NCBI GenBank assembly: GCA_035610835.1
Contig: CM069455.1
Span: 22,362,264 to 22,426,263 of the forward strand
Direction of reading: 5' to 3'
From: Ophiura sarsii
Taxonomy: Eukaryota; Echinodermata; Ophiuroidea; Amphilepidida; Ophiuridae
Length of the DNA stretch: 64,000 bases
This document shows positions 61,101 through 63,892 of this stretch, piece after piece. Below the pieces are notes generated by a model. It was not told the DNA's origin. It saw only the letters and a list, made by a program, of their open reading frames with translations, and did no database searches. Position numbers and translations under genes: made by a program. Each line of letters begins with the position of its first letter. The stretch's first letter is position 1.

Positions 61101-63264
61101 TAAATTACAACAGACCTCTGAATGCCATTGCAAAAAATACAACTCACAATTTTGTCAACAATAAATTTGTGAATAATAGATCAATGCCATGAAAGTGTAG
61201 AAGAGCTGATAATTTTCTACCGTTGCTCCAAAATTTTGGAACTCTTTACCCATCGATGTTCGTCAGTCAAATTCTCTCCATCGGTTTAAATCAGGACTCA
61301 AAACATTCTTATTCAATGCTGCTTATGACTGCAAATTTCAACTGTTTTGATTTTTACGTTTTTGTTTGCCATGCTATTGTTATTGTTTTTCATATTCAAT
61401 TCGTAATTGTAATTGTTTTTGGTCATATTTTTAGCACGTAACAATTTTTGGTTGTTTTTTGTTCAGAGCAAGATTGTAACAGATCATGTTTTTTCTTTGA
61501 TTTCTACTTAAAATATTTAAAATACAGCTTTCCTAGAAAAAACGGATATAGATTACCACTTGCTTAATTTAAACACTGACTGCGTTGCTTGCTACCAATT
61601 GATAGTGAAATAAGTTCACAATACATTAATGCTGGAAAACAAATTTCTAAAGCTTTATGCTCCAAGAAATAGCATATCATAAGGCAACAACAAAAAAAAG
61701 TTGACTTGCCCTTTCCGACCGACCCGAATTTTCGGAAATCTAGGGTCGCTATTTTTTTAATTAATTTTTTTCAAAATCAAAAAAAAAAAAATTGAAAGAA
61801 GCACATTTAAAGCAAGATGAAAACGTTTTTTTGAGTAGGATCTGCTTGTTTAAAAAATCAAAAAAAAATCAAAAAAAAAAAATCAAAAAAAAATGTCTTT
61901 GAGTAGTATCTCCCTGTTTAAATCAAAATGTTTAAAAAATCCGACCGTCCGACCCAGACAAGTCAACTTTTTTTTTTTGTTGCCTAATGAATCATTTTAT
62001 CAAGCAAAAATTGACTGTTTTATTTTATCATTGTAAAGGGTGGTTTCCAGTTTAGTATATGGTTAGGTAGTCAGACTATTTACTGTGACGCAATGTCTTT
62101 CGTTCGAGTGAGGTTTTTAATTCAAACGTCTAATGCATTCAGGGAGAGAAATTGCATAGTTTCCCGCTGGTAAAATTGTGAGAATCCAAGTTGATTCTTG
62201 TAGAATATTCCGTCTTTCACACACTATTTAAATGGGGGAGAATCCATATATTCTCGCAAGATCCTTTGCAATAATCTAAATCGATTCTCTCAACCTTTGA
62301 CAAACAGACAATAGGGGGAGTGGCATTTATTGTTCTCCAATAATTGGTTTGCTTTTCTATTGAATGAGTAACAGCGCTTGGGAAAGCAATTACAGGCAGA
62401 CAATATACAATATCGATCGATCAAAACCTTAACCCTAACCCCCCGCAGCTATGTTTTGTGCGTAGGGAGGGGGAAATGTACTATTTGTTTGACCCGAAAA
62501 ATCACCCAGCACCCCCAGGATTCGATCGCGGTACCACCCGCACCAAAGTCTGTCCCTCTACCGACTGAGCTAAACTCCCAGCGCATGTGCAGGTAGCAAC
62601 TTCCTGCTCACATGCCTGCGGTAGGTGACGTCATCGAGGCAATGCAGCAGCACATGCGTGGAGACAGTTTCTGGCTGTAAGATTTTGTAAGATTTAGCAG
62701 GGTTAGGGTTAAGTGGGCAATTAGGACAGGTGGTTAACAATAAACATTGCTTTTCATTCAAGTTGGTGTACTGGTGATTCAGATGTAGCTGAATTCCATA
62801 ACTATACGAAACCATCCATCAATCCCAGTGCGTTTAGCTTCTCAGTCTGGCGATTTTTAAACCATACCAATCTGGAAACAATCCCTAAGTGGCTGACTTA
62901 GACGAGATTTATTTAGATTGTTAAATGGGAAGATAGCAAGAATATATATGACCATCCACCACAAACGGGATGTAAAGTCGGCCTGAACATTTTTTGAGAT
63001 ATAAAGCAAGTAAATTCTCCTGAAAATAAGCTTTACAATGATGTTTTACATGTCTATATTGCTTGTACATAAGAACTGCGAAATCAATATATCCATTGAA
63101 AATTCCTTTGTTTTCTATTGTTTATTGAAATATTCATTGGCCATATCTCAGAACCTGCTCTGCCGACTTTACGGCCCCTTTGTGCTGGATGGTCACATAA
63201 TTATGTGGTCACTTACAATTTCTTCTCTGCTGGCTCTATGTTGGGTTAAATCTGTCACTGAATC
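11398..63264 (-). CDS. SPICE1: Spindle and centriole associated protein 1 (13 exons, 5' end outside window)
   Basis: Joined minus-strand exons: 63264-63217, 60901-60823, 59296-59080, 56433-56321, 55102-54990, 53541-53451, 52896-52730, 51708-51544, 49806-49714, 47787-47695, 45115-44503, 13534-12941, 11627-11398. Every junction has AG/GT borders and compatible phase, giving about 871 codons. Human SPICE1 is about 855 residues, so little beyond the N-terminus is missing. Blocks that match the human protein, in order: DSVTDLTQHRA, HKSKN, REILYDQSQLHDALSHSD, SVMNSQALND, LEQEMIDYEVATGR with GYTSLL..LIGYLKE, LIDAITA, FQPAILLSPPRQ, and SPPISP with VSVPRPEALE. In vertebrates the protein is a centriole component needed for centriole duplication and spindle integrity. 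Unusual points are a 31-kb intron holding other genes, partial tandem duplication of three exons, and a Thr/Ser/Pro repeat exon. Confidence 0.88.
11628..12000 (-). repeat. Two extra tandem copies of the SPICE1 last exon
   Basis: Copy 2 (about 11,653-11,815) lies 179 bp from the functional copy and keeps its acceptor, but its frame ends after 12 codons (TGA within 'ccaatttgacc'). Copy 3 (about 11,830-12,000) is more diverged and shifted by about 175 bp. Splicing into copy 2 would give a protein without the VSVPRPEALE motif. Confidence 0.8.
12173..12528. mobile_element. MITE, TTAAAGGTAGAT family (copy 1)
   Basis: The left end TTAAAGGTAGATCTATGTTCC and the right end GGAACATACACCTTATAAG are imperfect inverted repeats. 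The interior shares 'tgaaaggtcatccttaa', 'gttgcataactccactggtt' and 'gaacatttctggcccctaa' with 40,725-41,077 and 55,293-55,648. Confidence 0.65.
12941..13534 (-). CDS. SPICE1: SPICE1 exon l
   Basis: 594 nt between 'tatctctatctag' and GTAGGA. The acceptor was chosen by phase (exon k ends phase 1). VTFQPAILLSPPRQRDRSS matches human 'IFEPAVLLTPPRQ', and the terminal Gln-rich helix RIAQLSKQHEQAQSRLRQL matches 'RIAELNRQSMEARGKLLQL'. A disordered, Ser/Pro-rich segment surrounds these blocks. Confidence 0.88.
13535..15260. other. Intron sequence, no gene seen
   Basis: Start of the 31-kb SPICE1 intron in plus coordinates. It contains a G-rich tract at about 14,130-14,162 (G runs broken by single T) and 'tatcgataattatcgaca' near 15,110, a short fold-back. 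No coding or RNA signal. Confidence 0.55.
15270..16313 (+). repeat. 5' flank of RING/B-box copy 1, shared with the two other copies
   Basis: The segments near 15,270-15,420, 26,020-26,190 and 31,530-31,715 are similar ('cctttcatggtttgta' then 'aagtaaagacaaacaaa' then 'ttagcagccaaa'). Next to each gene lies another shared block ('ttattgcatcacttcagtc', 'atatttagacatcgctta'). The duplicated unit therefore included the upstream region, which may hold the promoter. No TATA box was recognised. Confidence 0.65.
16314..18260 (+). pseudogene. RING/B-box gene copy 1 with amplified transmembrane-hairpin repeats, interrupted
   Basis: ATG at 16,314 aligns with the starts of the two relatives. Domains: C3HC4 RING (CSIC ... 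CLHTYCKSC ... CPEC), one B-box-like zinc finger (CCNCTKDGN ... CYTCARFMCTSCD), then directly membrane hairpins of the form LLFIMVTFPKV plus about 20 hydrophobic residues ending in IWE. Hairpin copies begin near 16,755, 16,905, 17,155, 17,610, 17,770 and 17,965; a seventh, frameshifted, is at 18,190-18,290. Linkers repeat as EDQMNNVLT. The frame closes at TAG 17,208, where a 238-bp element and an extra base split repeat 3; the frame is open again to 18,163. A 298-residue product with two and a half hairpins could still be made. RING proteins of the TRIM type are usually E3 ubiquitin ligases; the membrane role here is inferred. Confidence 0.7.
17212..17449. mobile_element. 238-bp MITE inside RING/B-box copy 1
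   Basis: 22-bp imperfect inverted ends (CGTCGCCAGAATACTTC... and ...GAAGTATTCTGACCACG) are flanked by ACTATAGT at 17,204-17,211 and 17,450-17,457. This reads as an 8-bp duplication. Because ACTATAGT is its own complement, the inverted repeat could instead extend outward to about 32 bp with a shorter duplication such as TA. The interior is GC-rich and non-coding. Confidence 0.75.
18300..19012. other. Intron sequence, no gene seen
   Basis: AT-rich sequence downstream of copy 1 with no recognisable coding, RNA or repeat structure other than A/T runs. Confidence 0.5.
19013..19391. mobile_element. Long fold-back element centred near 19,213
   Basis: Arms of about 180 bp pair along most of their length: 'aaaggtatattatgtgatct' with 'agatcacataatatgccttt', 'cagattttcttgcagattt' with 'aaatctgcaagaaaatctg', and 'gcgatacgattcctaata' with its complement, down to a centre at 'gattgtactgctcggtacaatc'. 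No open frame. Likely a MITE. Confidence 0.7.
20340..20477. repeat. Microsatellites (TTAAG)n, (AAAAC)n and A/T runs
   Basis: 'ttaagttaagttaagttaac' is followed by repeated 'aaaac' and then alternating 'aaattt' runs. Confidence 0.75.
20478..20741. mobile_element. PIF/Harbinger-like MITE, family 1 relative
   Basis: 'ttaattgtttgtctcaaagc' at the left is paired with 'gctttgagacaaacaattaa' at the right, followed by TTTGGCC and TTA. The left GGCC end has decayed into the neighbouring A/T microsatellite. Confidence 0.6.
20755..20853. repeat. (AAATA)n / (AAAAT)n microsatellite
   Basis: About 100 bp of AAATA/AAAAT repeats run into the duplicated block that follows. The minus-strand Phe/Leu-rich frame over it is meaningless. 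Confidence 0.8.
20854..21375. repeat. Two near-identical 261-bp tandem copies
   Basis: 20,854-21,114 and 21,115-21,375 match with essentially no differences, each ending 'cacctgttacagaaaacc' then 'agcaggtt'. It is either a very recent duplication or an assembly artefact. Non-coding. Confidence 0.9.
21376..22328. other. Intron sequence, no gene seen
   Basis: No gene is supported. Open frames up to 71 codons are AT-rich and featureless. Confidence 0.5.
22640..23170 (+). pseudogene. Tc1-like transposase N-terminal fragment (left arm)
   Basis: Encodes a helix-turn-helix segment of the Tc1 type: HKEGKGYKAISKQFQVPNST then IQSIIRNNKTV, then GRKLTVSPCLTRKV. A stop follows at 22,985, and fragments after it are in other frames. 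No catalytic domain. Confidence 0.75.
23240..23730 (-). pseudogene. Tc1-like transposase N-terminal fragment (right arm)
   Basis: Mirror copy of the left arm, with a slightly longer open frame: HKEGKGYRAISKQFQVQEST, then PAVSPCLARKVLRKANNNPQ, then a second helix-turn-helix ending near KRSPWRPTKK. Truncated before the catalytic domain. Confidence 0.78.
23752..24103. mobile_element. MITE nested in the Tc1 fold-back
   Basis: TTCAGGGGTAGAATTTCG and CGAAATTCTACCCCTGAA are perfect 18-bp inverted ends. The left arm of the host element shows the empty site ('caatataaagaatg' in complement), so the insertion is younger than the fold-back. Flanks TATTA and TATAA suggest a 5-bp duplication with one change. 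The interior repeats 'gcgaatcc/gattctcgc' motifs. Confidence 0.75.
24395..25990. other. Intron sequence with a 40-bp poly-G tract
   Basis: No gene is supported. G-run at about 25,065-25,106, preceded by 'aggggcggatccaggatttc'; a similar 'ctggatccgcgcctg' phrase lies near 39,465 beside a C-run, suggesting a shared repeat end. The 194-codon open frame across the G-run has no recognisable domain. Confidence 0.5.
26570..27616 (+). CDS. RING/B-box protein with C-terminal membrane hairpin and Ser/Glu tail (copy 2)
   Basis: Single-exon, 348 codons, ATG in the MAAS context shared with copy 3. RING C3HC4 with Cys21/24, Cys40-His42, Cys45/48 and Cys61/64. A B-box 1-like finger spans about residues 99-135 (CGHC ... 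CHICACFLCNRC ... H). A second, B-box 2-like cluster (CSLCGLVDHRGHDH) is near residues 197-210. A hydrophobic hairpin lies at about 249-287 (SLLFISVTNPKV, then a second helix ending LLDIWE). The tail is 50 residues of Ser and Glu. There is no coiled coil of usual TRIM length and no NHL, SPRY or filamin domain. By family it should be a membrane-anchored E3 ubiquitin ligase; the substrate is unknown. The last dozen residues may come from an adjoining retrotransposon fragment. Confidence 0.8.
   Translation: MAASMSPSERWKDFIEEFLTCSLCAEPYNNDTRQPKGLPCLHTYCQSCLRSHARRQARFSCPDCRKMVTVPDRQVYNLQTNFMVDKLKAYKDQLYCTILCGHCTKDDNQAVSFCHICACFLCNRCDSEHKLTLRSHPILTVAELQGQEYNSSVTPEYQEILVLSKKQQRVQQKRYRISRKNYRNPHCTESECRAWGCSLCGLVDHRGHDHIEEITRNERKTQQQSAERKDANQAGWQILSLTLEAKIKFALAISVSLLFISVTNPKVIVASLAMSVICLYIKLLDIWENQNLQPAVHGSGVESILPESESESLPPESETESSLSESETESSMSESDFFIDTEDGSMRC
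27585..28155 (+). pseudogene. CR1/L2-like non-LTR retrotransposon 3' fragment
   Basis: From about 27,585, in a frame different from copy 2, the translation reads ADIRLWCQKNWLVLNDGKTE then ARHLGVIMDPSLSMSAHV, characteristic of the reverse-transcriptase thumb region of CR1/L2/Rex-type elements. After a frame change, further family-typical pieces appear (QRVQNTAARL-like, then LITFKAALKGMAPVFISDLL). It is 5'-truncated and frameshifted. It abuts and probably overlaps the 3' end of the copy 2 reading frame. Confidence 0.82.
28160..29468. other. Intron sequence, no gene seen
   Basis: AT-rich, with no coding or RNA signal and no clear inverted repeats. Confidence 0.5.
29469..29640. repeat. Dispersed repeat, inverted copy of 4,475-4,660
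   Basis: 'ttcgatgccccacctagtag' and the following 140 bp are the reverse complement of the copy at 4,475-4,660. Confidence 0.65.
30225..30365. repeat. Repeat shared with the 3' side of copy 3
   Basis: 'gattgaagatagggtgactt' followed by 'atttaattactgca' and 'atttctggactcggacac' recurs at 33,825-33,860 plus 34,240-34,295, where about 380 bp are inserted. It may be the far edge of the segment duplicated with copies 2 and 3. Confidence 0.6.
32051..33031 (+). CDS. RING/B-box protein with C-terminal membrane hairpin and Arg/Val tail (copy 3)
   Basis: Single-exon, 326 codons from the ATG at 32,051. An in-frame ATG at 31,967 exists, but the MAAS start conserved with copy 2 is preferred. The RING and first B-box are almost identical to copy 2, and the CSLCGLVDHRGHDH cluster is kept. 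A deletion removes part of the following linker. The hairpin is SLLFILVTNPIV plus a second helix ending YNIWD. The last 45 residues are Arg/Val-rich (RVRGRVFTSSVRDRV) because the repeated GAGTC/GACAGAGTC DNA is read one frame off from copy 2: the segment after GTC GAG TCC is 10 nt here versus 9 nt there. Function inferred as for copy 2. Confidence 0.78.
   Translation: MAASRSPSERWKDFIEEFLTCSLCAEPYNNDTRQPKGLPCLHTYCQSCLRSHARRQARFSCPDCRKMVTVPDRQVYNLQTNFMVDKLKAYKDQLYCTILCGHCTKDDNQAVSFCHICACFLCNSCDSEHKLTLRSHPILTVAELQGQEYNSSVTPECQEILVSSKKQPQQKWYKIFRKNYRNQNCMESECRAPGCSLCGLVDHRGHDHTERKAGWQIPLLTLDEAKIKCALVILVSLLFILVTNPIVIVTSLAASILILCFKWYNIWDNQKQPALHGSAGVESTQNRVRGRVFTSSVRDRVGVFTSRVLDRVLTVRDRVLDEYESE
33035..34096. 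other. Intron sequence with repeat fragments
   Basis: Near 33,480, 'attacctggtcagttactta' is shared with the ends of 52,271-52,703. At 33,858 a non-coding insertion of about 380 bp interrupts the repeat shared with 30,225-30,365. No gene. Confidence 0.5.
34097..34220. repeat. Fold-back repeat with 'gtgcaatattttttatag' units
   Basis: GGGTGATACAAGAA at the left pairs with TTCTTGTATCACCC at the right. The interior repeats 'gcactcg/cgtgcaatattttttata' in both orientations. Part of the 380-bp insertion. Confidence 0.65.
34511..34696. repeat. Two 93-bp tandem copies
   Basis: 'ttctagccatttttctgcac' to 'cactaggcggcct' occurs at 34,511 and again at 34,604 with no differences seen. Non-coding. Confidence 0.9.
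35896..36029. repeat. Two poly-G tracts
   Basis: Runs of about 15 G at 35,896-35,911 and 22 G at 36,007-36,029, separated by a doublet 'gggggaaattactgccagtc' repeat. Glycine-rich frames here are artefacts. Confidence 0.8.
39420..39850. repeat. C-rich repeat with 28-bp poly-C tract
   Basis: C-runs near 39,446-39,459, 39,684-39,711 and 39,819-39,829. Nearby phrases such as 'ctggatccgcgcctg' and 'atcctgcgcacgccactg' resemble ends of the repeat near 25,040. Non-coding. Confidence 0.55.
40725..41077. mobile_element. MITE, TTAAAGGTAGAT family (copy 2)
   Basis: TTAAAGGTAGAT and ATCTACCTTTAA bound the element. The right half shares 'aagttgaaaatcggaacat' with the relatives. It directly abuts the next element. 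Confidence 0.7.
41080..41492. mobile_element. PIF/Harbinger-like MITE, family 1 (copy of 1,554-1,973)
   Basis: Same interior as 1,554-1,973 ('gtctcaaagcttgcgcgcgc', 'tattaaaaatatcggcagat', 'gtgtcaacggttg') with decayed ends (GTCCAAACAAAG left, TTTTTGTTTGTGC right). Confidence 0.75.
41500..42015. other. Intron sequence, no gene seen
   Basis: Opposing open frames of 78-94 codons overlap here on both strands without recognisable features. The GC-rich 'gccagaaggcacccccctgc' piece resembles other low-copy repeats. Confidence 0.45.
42016..42182. repeat. MITE, ATCAGTTCCAAATTGG family (copy 2, left end decayed)
   Basis: Shares 'gcgcactg', 'cgtgtggccataatcac' and the right end 'gccaatttggaaccgatt' with the copy at 7,491-7,699. 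Confidence 0.55.
42629..42722. repeat. Perfect 94-bp palindrome
   Basis: Two 47-bp arms, 42,629-42,675 and 42,676-42,722, are exact reverse complements with no spacer (centre aat|att). Each arm contains 'gtctcaacaa' or a variant three times. Non-coding. Confidence 0.97.
42794..42866 (-). tRNA. tRNA-Thr(AGT)-like sequence, probable tRNA pseudogene or SINE head
   Basis: On the minus strand the D-arm is TAGCTCAGTTGGTAGAGC, the anticodon loop CTAGTAA gives AGT (Thr), and the T-arm is CCAGGTTCAATTCCTGG. The acceptor stem is imperfect (TGACTCAT against ATGGTCA, one bulged base) and the anticodon stem has one mismatch. A and B box promoter elements are intact. The stem faults favour a pseudogene or repeat head over a working tRNA. 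Confidence 0.55.
43483..44290. repeat. Three tandem units of about 205 bp, tRNA-derived SINE-like
   Basis: 'tattattatgctgccgttag' starts near 43,488, 43,697 and 43,904. Each unit continues with 'cacattcatatcagcactt', 'tttgggtcaac' and 'tttgagactaagtatcttg'. The final unit ends in a degenerate tRNA-like tail ('ggcgggactagaactcacaa' to 'aggaccacacatg') also seen at 59,480-59,690. Confidence 0.65.
44503..45115 (-). CDS. SPICE1: SPICE1 exon k, Thr/Ser/Pro-rich repeats
   Basis: 613 nt, phase 0 start after 'tgtttttacag', phase 1 end before GTGAGT. The middle is a degenerate 6-9 residue repeat built on TSHP (MATSHP, MTTSHP, RTTSHP), and PxxTGPYH occurs twice. This low-complexity block has no obvious human counterpart and probably grew by codon-level slippage. 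It directly precedes the 31-kb intron. Confidence 0.8.
45215..47168. mobile_element. piggyBac-like non-autonomous element, about 2 kb
   Basis: CCCTTTGAACC and GGTTCAAAGGG are perfect inverted ends, each directly flanked by TTAA (45,211-45,214 and 47,169-47,172), as in piggyBac elements. The 1,954-bp interior has no transposase open frame. It lies in the SPICE1 intron between exons j and k. Confidence 0.55.
47173..47694. other. Intron sequence, no gene seen
   Basis: Contains repeated 'ttccatgacttttccagg'-type phrases near 47,425-47,640, seemingly a degenerate repeat, and no coding signal. Confidence 0.45.
47695..47787 (-). CDS. SPICE1: SPICE1 exon j
   Basis: 93 nt, phase 0 at both ends, between 'ttcttgacag' and GTAAGC. 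Encodes a Gln-rich helix (LQLHTQQELNKYMSHTQGQL) that continues the coiled coil of exon i and matches the human 'ARLQQYMVTTDEQL' region. Confidence 0.83.
47954..48558. mobile_element. PIF/Harbinger-like MITE with GGCAAAA/GGCC ends
   Basis: The left end GGCAAAAAAAATAAAA followed by CTTTGTCTCAG and the right end CAAGACAAAG followed by TTTTGTTGGCC are imperfect inverted repeats. TTA lies on both sides (47,951-47,953 and 48,559-48,561). An inner inverted pair ('gaagagctttgttgcaaaagggcc' region with 'ggcccttttgcaaaacagct') gives a hairpin-like interior. Confidence 0.6.
48769..49034. repeat. MITE, ATCAGTTCCAAATTGG family (copy 3) plus adjoining hairpin
   Basis: GATGAGTTCCAAATTGGCGA begins the segment and shares its interior with the copy at 7,491. 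From 48,953 a separate hairpin pairs 'gatgactttattggt' with 'accaataaagtcatc' at 49,020-49,034. Confidence 0.55.
49035..49713. other. Intron sequence, no gene seen
   Basis: Only small inverted motifs such as 'tgtccaaatttggaca' near 49,513 were noted. Confidence 0.45.
49714..49806 (-). CDS. SPICE1: SPICE1 exon i
   Basis: 93 nt, phase 0 at both ends, between 'tttattacag' and GTAAGT. Encodes a coiled-coil-like helix ending DQRILIDAITA, which aligns with human 'HRELIDALTAEIL'. Confidence 0.87.
49840..50880. repeat. Candidate repeat with 'ggttcccgagaaattgcgcc' and 'ctcccggttc' phrases
   Basis: 'aaggcgcacgaagag' and 'cccccggttcccgagaaatt' near the left and three 'gctcccggttc' phrases near 50,790-50,860 suggest a single 1-kb repeat with related ends. 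No open frame; the borders are uncertain. Confidence 0.35.
51248..51507. mobile_element. PIF/Harbinger-like MITE with GGCGAT ends (copy 2)
   Basis: GGCGATGAAAAAAAAAACC and TTTTTTTAGTCGCC bound the element; the interior 'tgtacaggcaaacggacctc' matches 6,151-6,374. Flanks are TTT and TTA. The right end is only 36 bp from the SPICE1 exon h donor. Confidence 0.6.
51544..51708 (-). CDS. SPICE1: SPICE1 exon h
   Basis: 165 nt (55 codons), phase 0 at both ends, between 'accactag' and GTAAGA. LEQEMIDYEVATGR and SGYTSLLVQTIAKLIGYLKE match the human 'VEHEMEEYERWTGRE ... [21 protein letters not shown]' segment. One of the clearest diagnostic exons. Confidence 0.9.
51781..52019. mobile_element. piggyBac-like MITE, CACTTTCCACGCGGC family (copy 2)
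   Basis: Ends CGCTTTCCACGCGGC and GCCGCATGGAAAGTG, with TTAA immediately outside both (51,777-51,780 and 52,020-52,023). Confidence 0.7.
52271..52703. mobile_element. Fold-back element next to SPICE1 exon g
   Basis: ACAGTCAACA and TGTTGACTGT bound it; the inner pair 'agtaactgaccaggtaataa' is exactly matched, and a further pair 'tcaacacgggga' with 'tccccgtgttga' lies inward. The right end is 27 bp from the exon g donor. Part of the end is also found near 33,480. Confidence 0.65.
52730..52896 (-). CDS. SPICE1: SPICE1 exon g
   Basis: 167 nt between 'tatttctctta g'-type acceptor and GTAGGT. Encodes a Ser/Ala stretch, then a strongly basic-acidic run (VKVKKKSRSRVSKEKHKKEE) likely to be helical. 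The other two frames contain stops. Confidence 0.75.
53206..53412. mobile_element. Short fold-back MITE with arms of about 86 bp
   Basis: TATAGACGTTATTCGTAATT and its complement start two arms that match with only a few differences ('gtgacgtcactgatc' versus 'gtgatgtcactaatt'), around a core of about 35 bp. It ends 39 bp from the SPICE1 exon f donor. The high arm identity suggests a recent origin. Confidence 0.75.
53451..53541 (-). CDS. SPICE1: SPICE1 exon f
   Basis: 91 nt between 'tgttctcatag' and GTATG. Encodes SSRSYDSTQPSLLQNTGNIR and HNLYEMTPAK. Placed by phase: begins phase 0, ends phase 1, the only phase leaving exon g open. Low similarity to vertebrates in this segment. Confidence 0.7.
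53822..54291. mobile_element. piggyBac-like MITE, CACTTTCCACGCGGC family (copy 3, with inner insertion)
   Basis: Ends CACTTTCCACGCAGC and GCTGCGTGGAAAGTG match the family. Sequence shared with the 240-bp relatives is split by roughly 240 bp of other DNA (about 53,940-54,178). The TTAA borders have mutated (CTAA and ATAA). Confidence 0.6.
54683..54842. repeat. Dispersed repeat (copy of 4,118-4,290)
   Basis: 'ctaaaagtggtaatgtttgc' to 'gcggtagctgc' parallels the copy at 4,118-4,290. It abuts the partial exon e duplicate. Confidence 0.6.
54870..54968 (-). repeat. Partial tandem duplicate of SPICE1 exon e
   Basis: About 100 bp repeat the 3' part of exon e and its donor at a 120-bp offset (donors at 54,990 and 54,870). 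The copy has QF where exon e has RF. Similarity stops before the exon e acceptor, leaving no good acceptor, so inclusion in mRNA is unlikely but not excluded. Confidence 0.8.
54990..55102 (-). CDS. SPICE1: SPICE1 exon e
   Basis: 113 nt between 'ttatgtacag' and GTATGT. Encodes EDSYNDSEEDKENQPV and then VDRFQDFIKRQIVNQ, comparable to the human acidic stretch followed by TDRFLQQL. A partial second copy lies immediately downstream. Confidence 0.8.
55293..55648. mobile_element. MITE, TTAAAGGTAGAT family (copy 3)
   Basis: TTAAAGGTGATCACTTTTTG at the left and GATCTATCTTTAA at the right; the interior is the reverse of copy 1 around 'ccatttagaaat' and 'aggatgacctttcatgt'. Confidence 0.65.
56064..56302. 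mobile_element. piggyBac-like MITE, CACTTTCCACGCGGC family (copy 4)
   Basis: Ends CACTTTCCACACAGC and GCTGCATGGAAAGTG; TTAA is intact at the right (56,303-56,306) and mutated to ATAA at the left. The right end is 18 bp from the SPICE1 exon d donor. Confidence 0.65.
56321..56433 (-). CDS. SPICE1: SPICE1 exon d
   Basis: 113 nt between 'cccttacag' and GTAAG. Encodes RPRGPITEAPETPSRL followed by SESVMNSQALNDMEDEQG, matching the human 'NESVIEPQALNDVDGEEE' segment. Confidence 0.88.
57010..59226 (-). repeat. 171-bp tandem array of SPICE1 partial exon plus 5' splice site
   Basis: The 5' splice-site sequence (CTTAC on the plus strand) recurs at 57,194, 57,365, 57,536, 57,707, 57,878, 58,049, 58,220, 58,391, 58,562, 58,733, 58,904 and 59,075, and in mutated form (CATAC) at 57,023. 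Spacing is exactly 171 bp throughout. Each unit is about 147 nt of coding sequence identical or nearly so to exon c plus 24 nt of intron. Units differ only at scattered bases (for example 'gtgtccatttg' versus 'atggccattt'). No unit except the first has an acceptor with a pyrimidine tract, and reading through the intron part gives an in-frame TAA, so the extra units are probably intronic. Confidence 0.9.
59080..59296 (-). CDS. SPICE1: SPICE1 exon c (source of the 171-bp array)
   Basis: 217 nt between 'cttcacag' and GTAAG. It carries the strongest SPICE1 block (REILYDQSQLHDALSHSD, then VVQDLFGDDPKRNVAFPHVT). Its 3' 147 nt and the first 24 nt of the following intron form the unit repeated to 57,010. 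Only this copy has an upstream splice acceptor, so I treat it as the functional exon. Confidence 0.88.
59400..59700. repeat. tRNA-derived SINE-like repeat
   Basis: 'attgagactaagtaccttgc' then 'ccaaggatacaaacatgttg' and 'agctagaactcacaacctt' parallel the unit at 43,600-44,290. The end, in complement, resembles a degenerate tRNA. Confidence 0.5.
59962..60389. mobile_element. hAT-like MITE
   Basis: TAGGGCTGT and ACAGCCCTA bound the 428-bp element (TAGGGCTG-type ends are typical of hAT elements). The flanking octamers CATTACAT (59,954-59,961) and CATGACAT (60,390-60,397) match at seven of eight bases, an 8-bp target duplication. The interior repeats 'cgtttaaac' motifs. Confidence 0.7.
60552..60800. 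mobile_element. Fold-back MITE next to SPICE1 exon b
   Basis: 'tggcaaaaggatgtatctta' at the left pairs with 'taagatacattcttttgcca' at the right, and 'tatacttccttttaacat' with 'atgttaaaaggaagtata' further in. The right end is 23 bp from the exon b donor. Confidence 0.7.
60823..60901 (-). CDS. SPICE1: SPICE1 exon b
   Basis: 79 nt, begins phase 0 after 'ttttctag' and ends phase 1 before GTAAGT. Encodes EHRRNSHKSKNADSVRLEKQ and a few more charged residues; HKSKN is shared with human SPICE1. Predicted helical and highly charged. Confidence 0.85.
61683..61984. mobile_element. PIF/Harbinger-like MITE with GGCAACAA ends
   Basis: GGCAACAACAAAAAAAAGTT and its complement bound the element, flanked by TAA on both sides (61,680-61,682 and 61,985-61,987). 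The inner 'cgaccgacccgaa' and 'ccgaccgtccgacc' phrases relate it to the element at 63,555. Confidence 0.7.
62503..62582 (-). repeat. Degenerate tRNA-like sequence
   Basis: On the minus strand TTTAGCTCAGTCGGTAGAG resembles a D-arm with A box, and CGATCGAATCCTGGGG a T-arm with B box, but the anticodon stem does not close well and the acceptor ends do not pair. Probably a tRNA-derived repeat. Confidence 0.45.
62600..63216. other. Intron sequence, no gene seen
   Basis: No coding or RNA signal between the tRNA-like repeat and SPICE1 exon a. Confidence 0.45.
63217..63264 (-). CDS. SPICE1: SPICE1 exon a (first exon in window)
   Basis: 48 nt, phase 0 at both ends, encoding DSVTDLTQHRASREEI. It is preceded by 'catttcag' and followed by GTAAGT. 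It matches the 'VTDLTVHRATPEDL' segment near the human N-terminus, so one or more short 5' exons (about 30 codons) should lie beyond 64,000. Confidence 0.85.
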
Positions 63265-63392
63265 CTGAAATGGGGGAGAAATAGAAATACTCTTTTTTTT
63301 TAATTCAAATTTTAATTATATTTATATTTTATCAAGCAACTAAACTTTTTTCAAGTTTCAGACCCACTATTTTTATATTGGTTGTTCCATTA

Positions 63393-63856
63393 AACCCCCT
63401 GGGCACTACCTGTCTATTTAACAGGGCTTCTGATTGGTTAATTACAAGATATACTCATTTGAATATCCAATTACAATACAGCTTTTAAACTATTTCACCC
63501 GGATCTTTATCAGGGATACAATTATTTTAACAATGTCTCTGATTGCTGCAATAAGGCCAAAAAAAAAAAAATGTTATATTGGCGTAACCCGCCCGACCCT
63601 AAAAATACGCCCGACCCTACACTTTTTTTTTTTTTTTCAGTGAAAAAAAAAAAAAAAAAAAAACCCCAACCGACCGACCCTAAAAAATAAAAAAATGAAA
63701 AAAATAAATGTTTTTTCTCGAACGAAATACGACGGTGCTCCTCGAATAAACGGAAATTCCTTCCGAAAACGGAAGTGTACTGAGGGGTACTTCTAACAAA
63801 CAATAGGGAATGTTTAAACTCGGTTAACATTGTTCAAAAACAGCTGCTTAAAAAAA

Positions 63857-63892
<36 letters not shown>
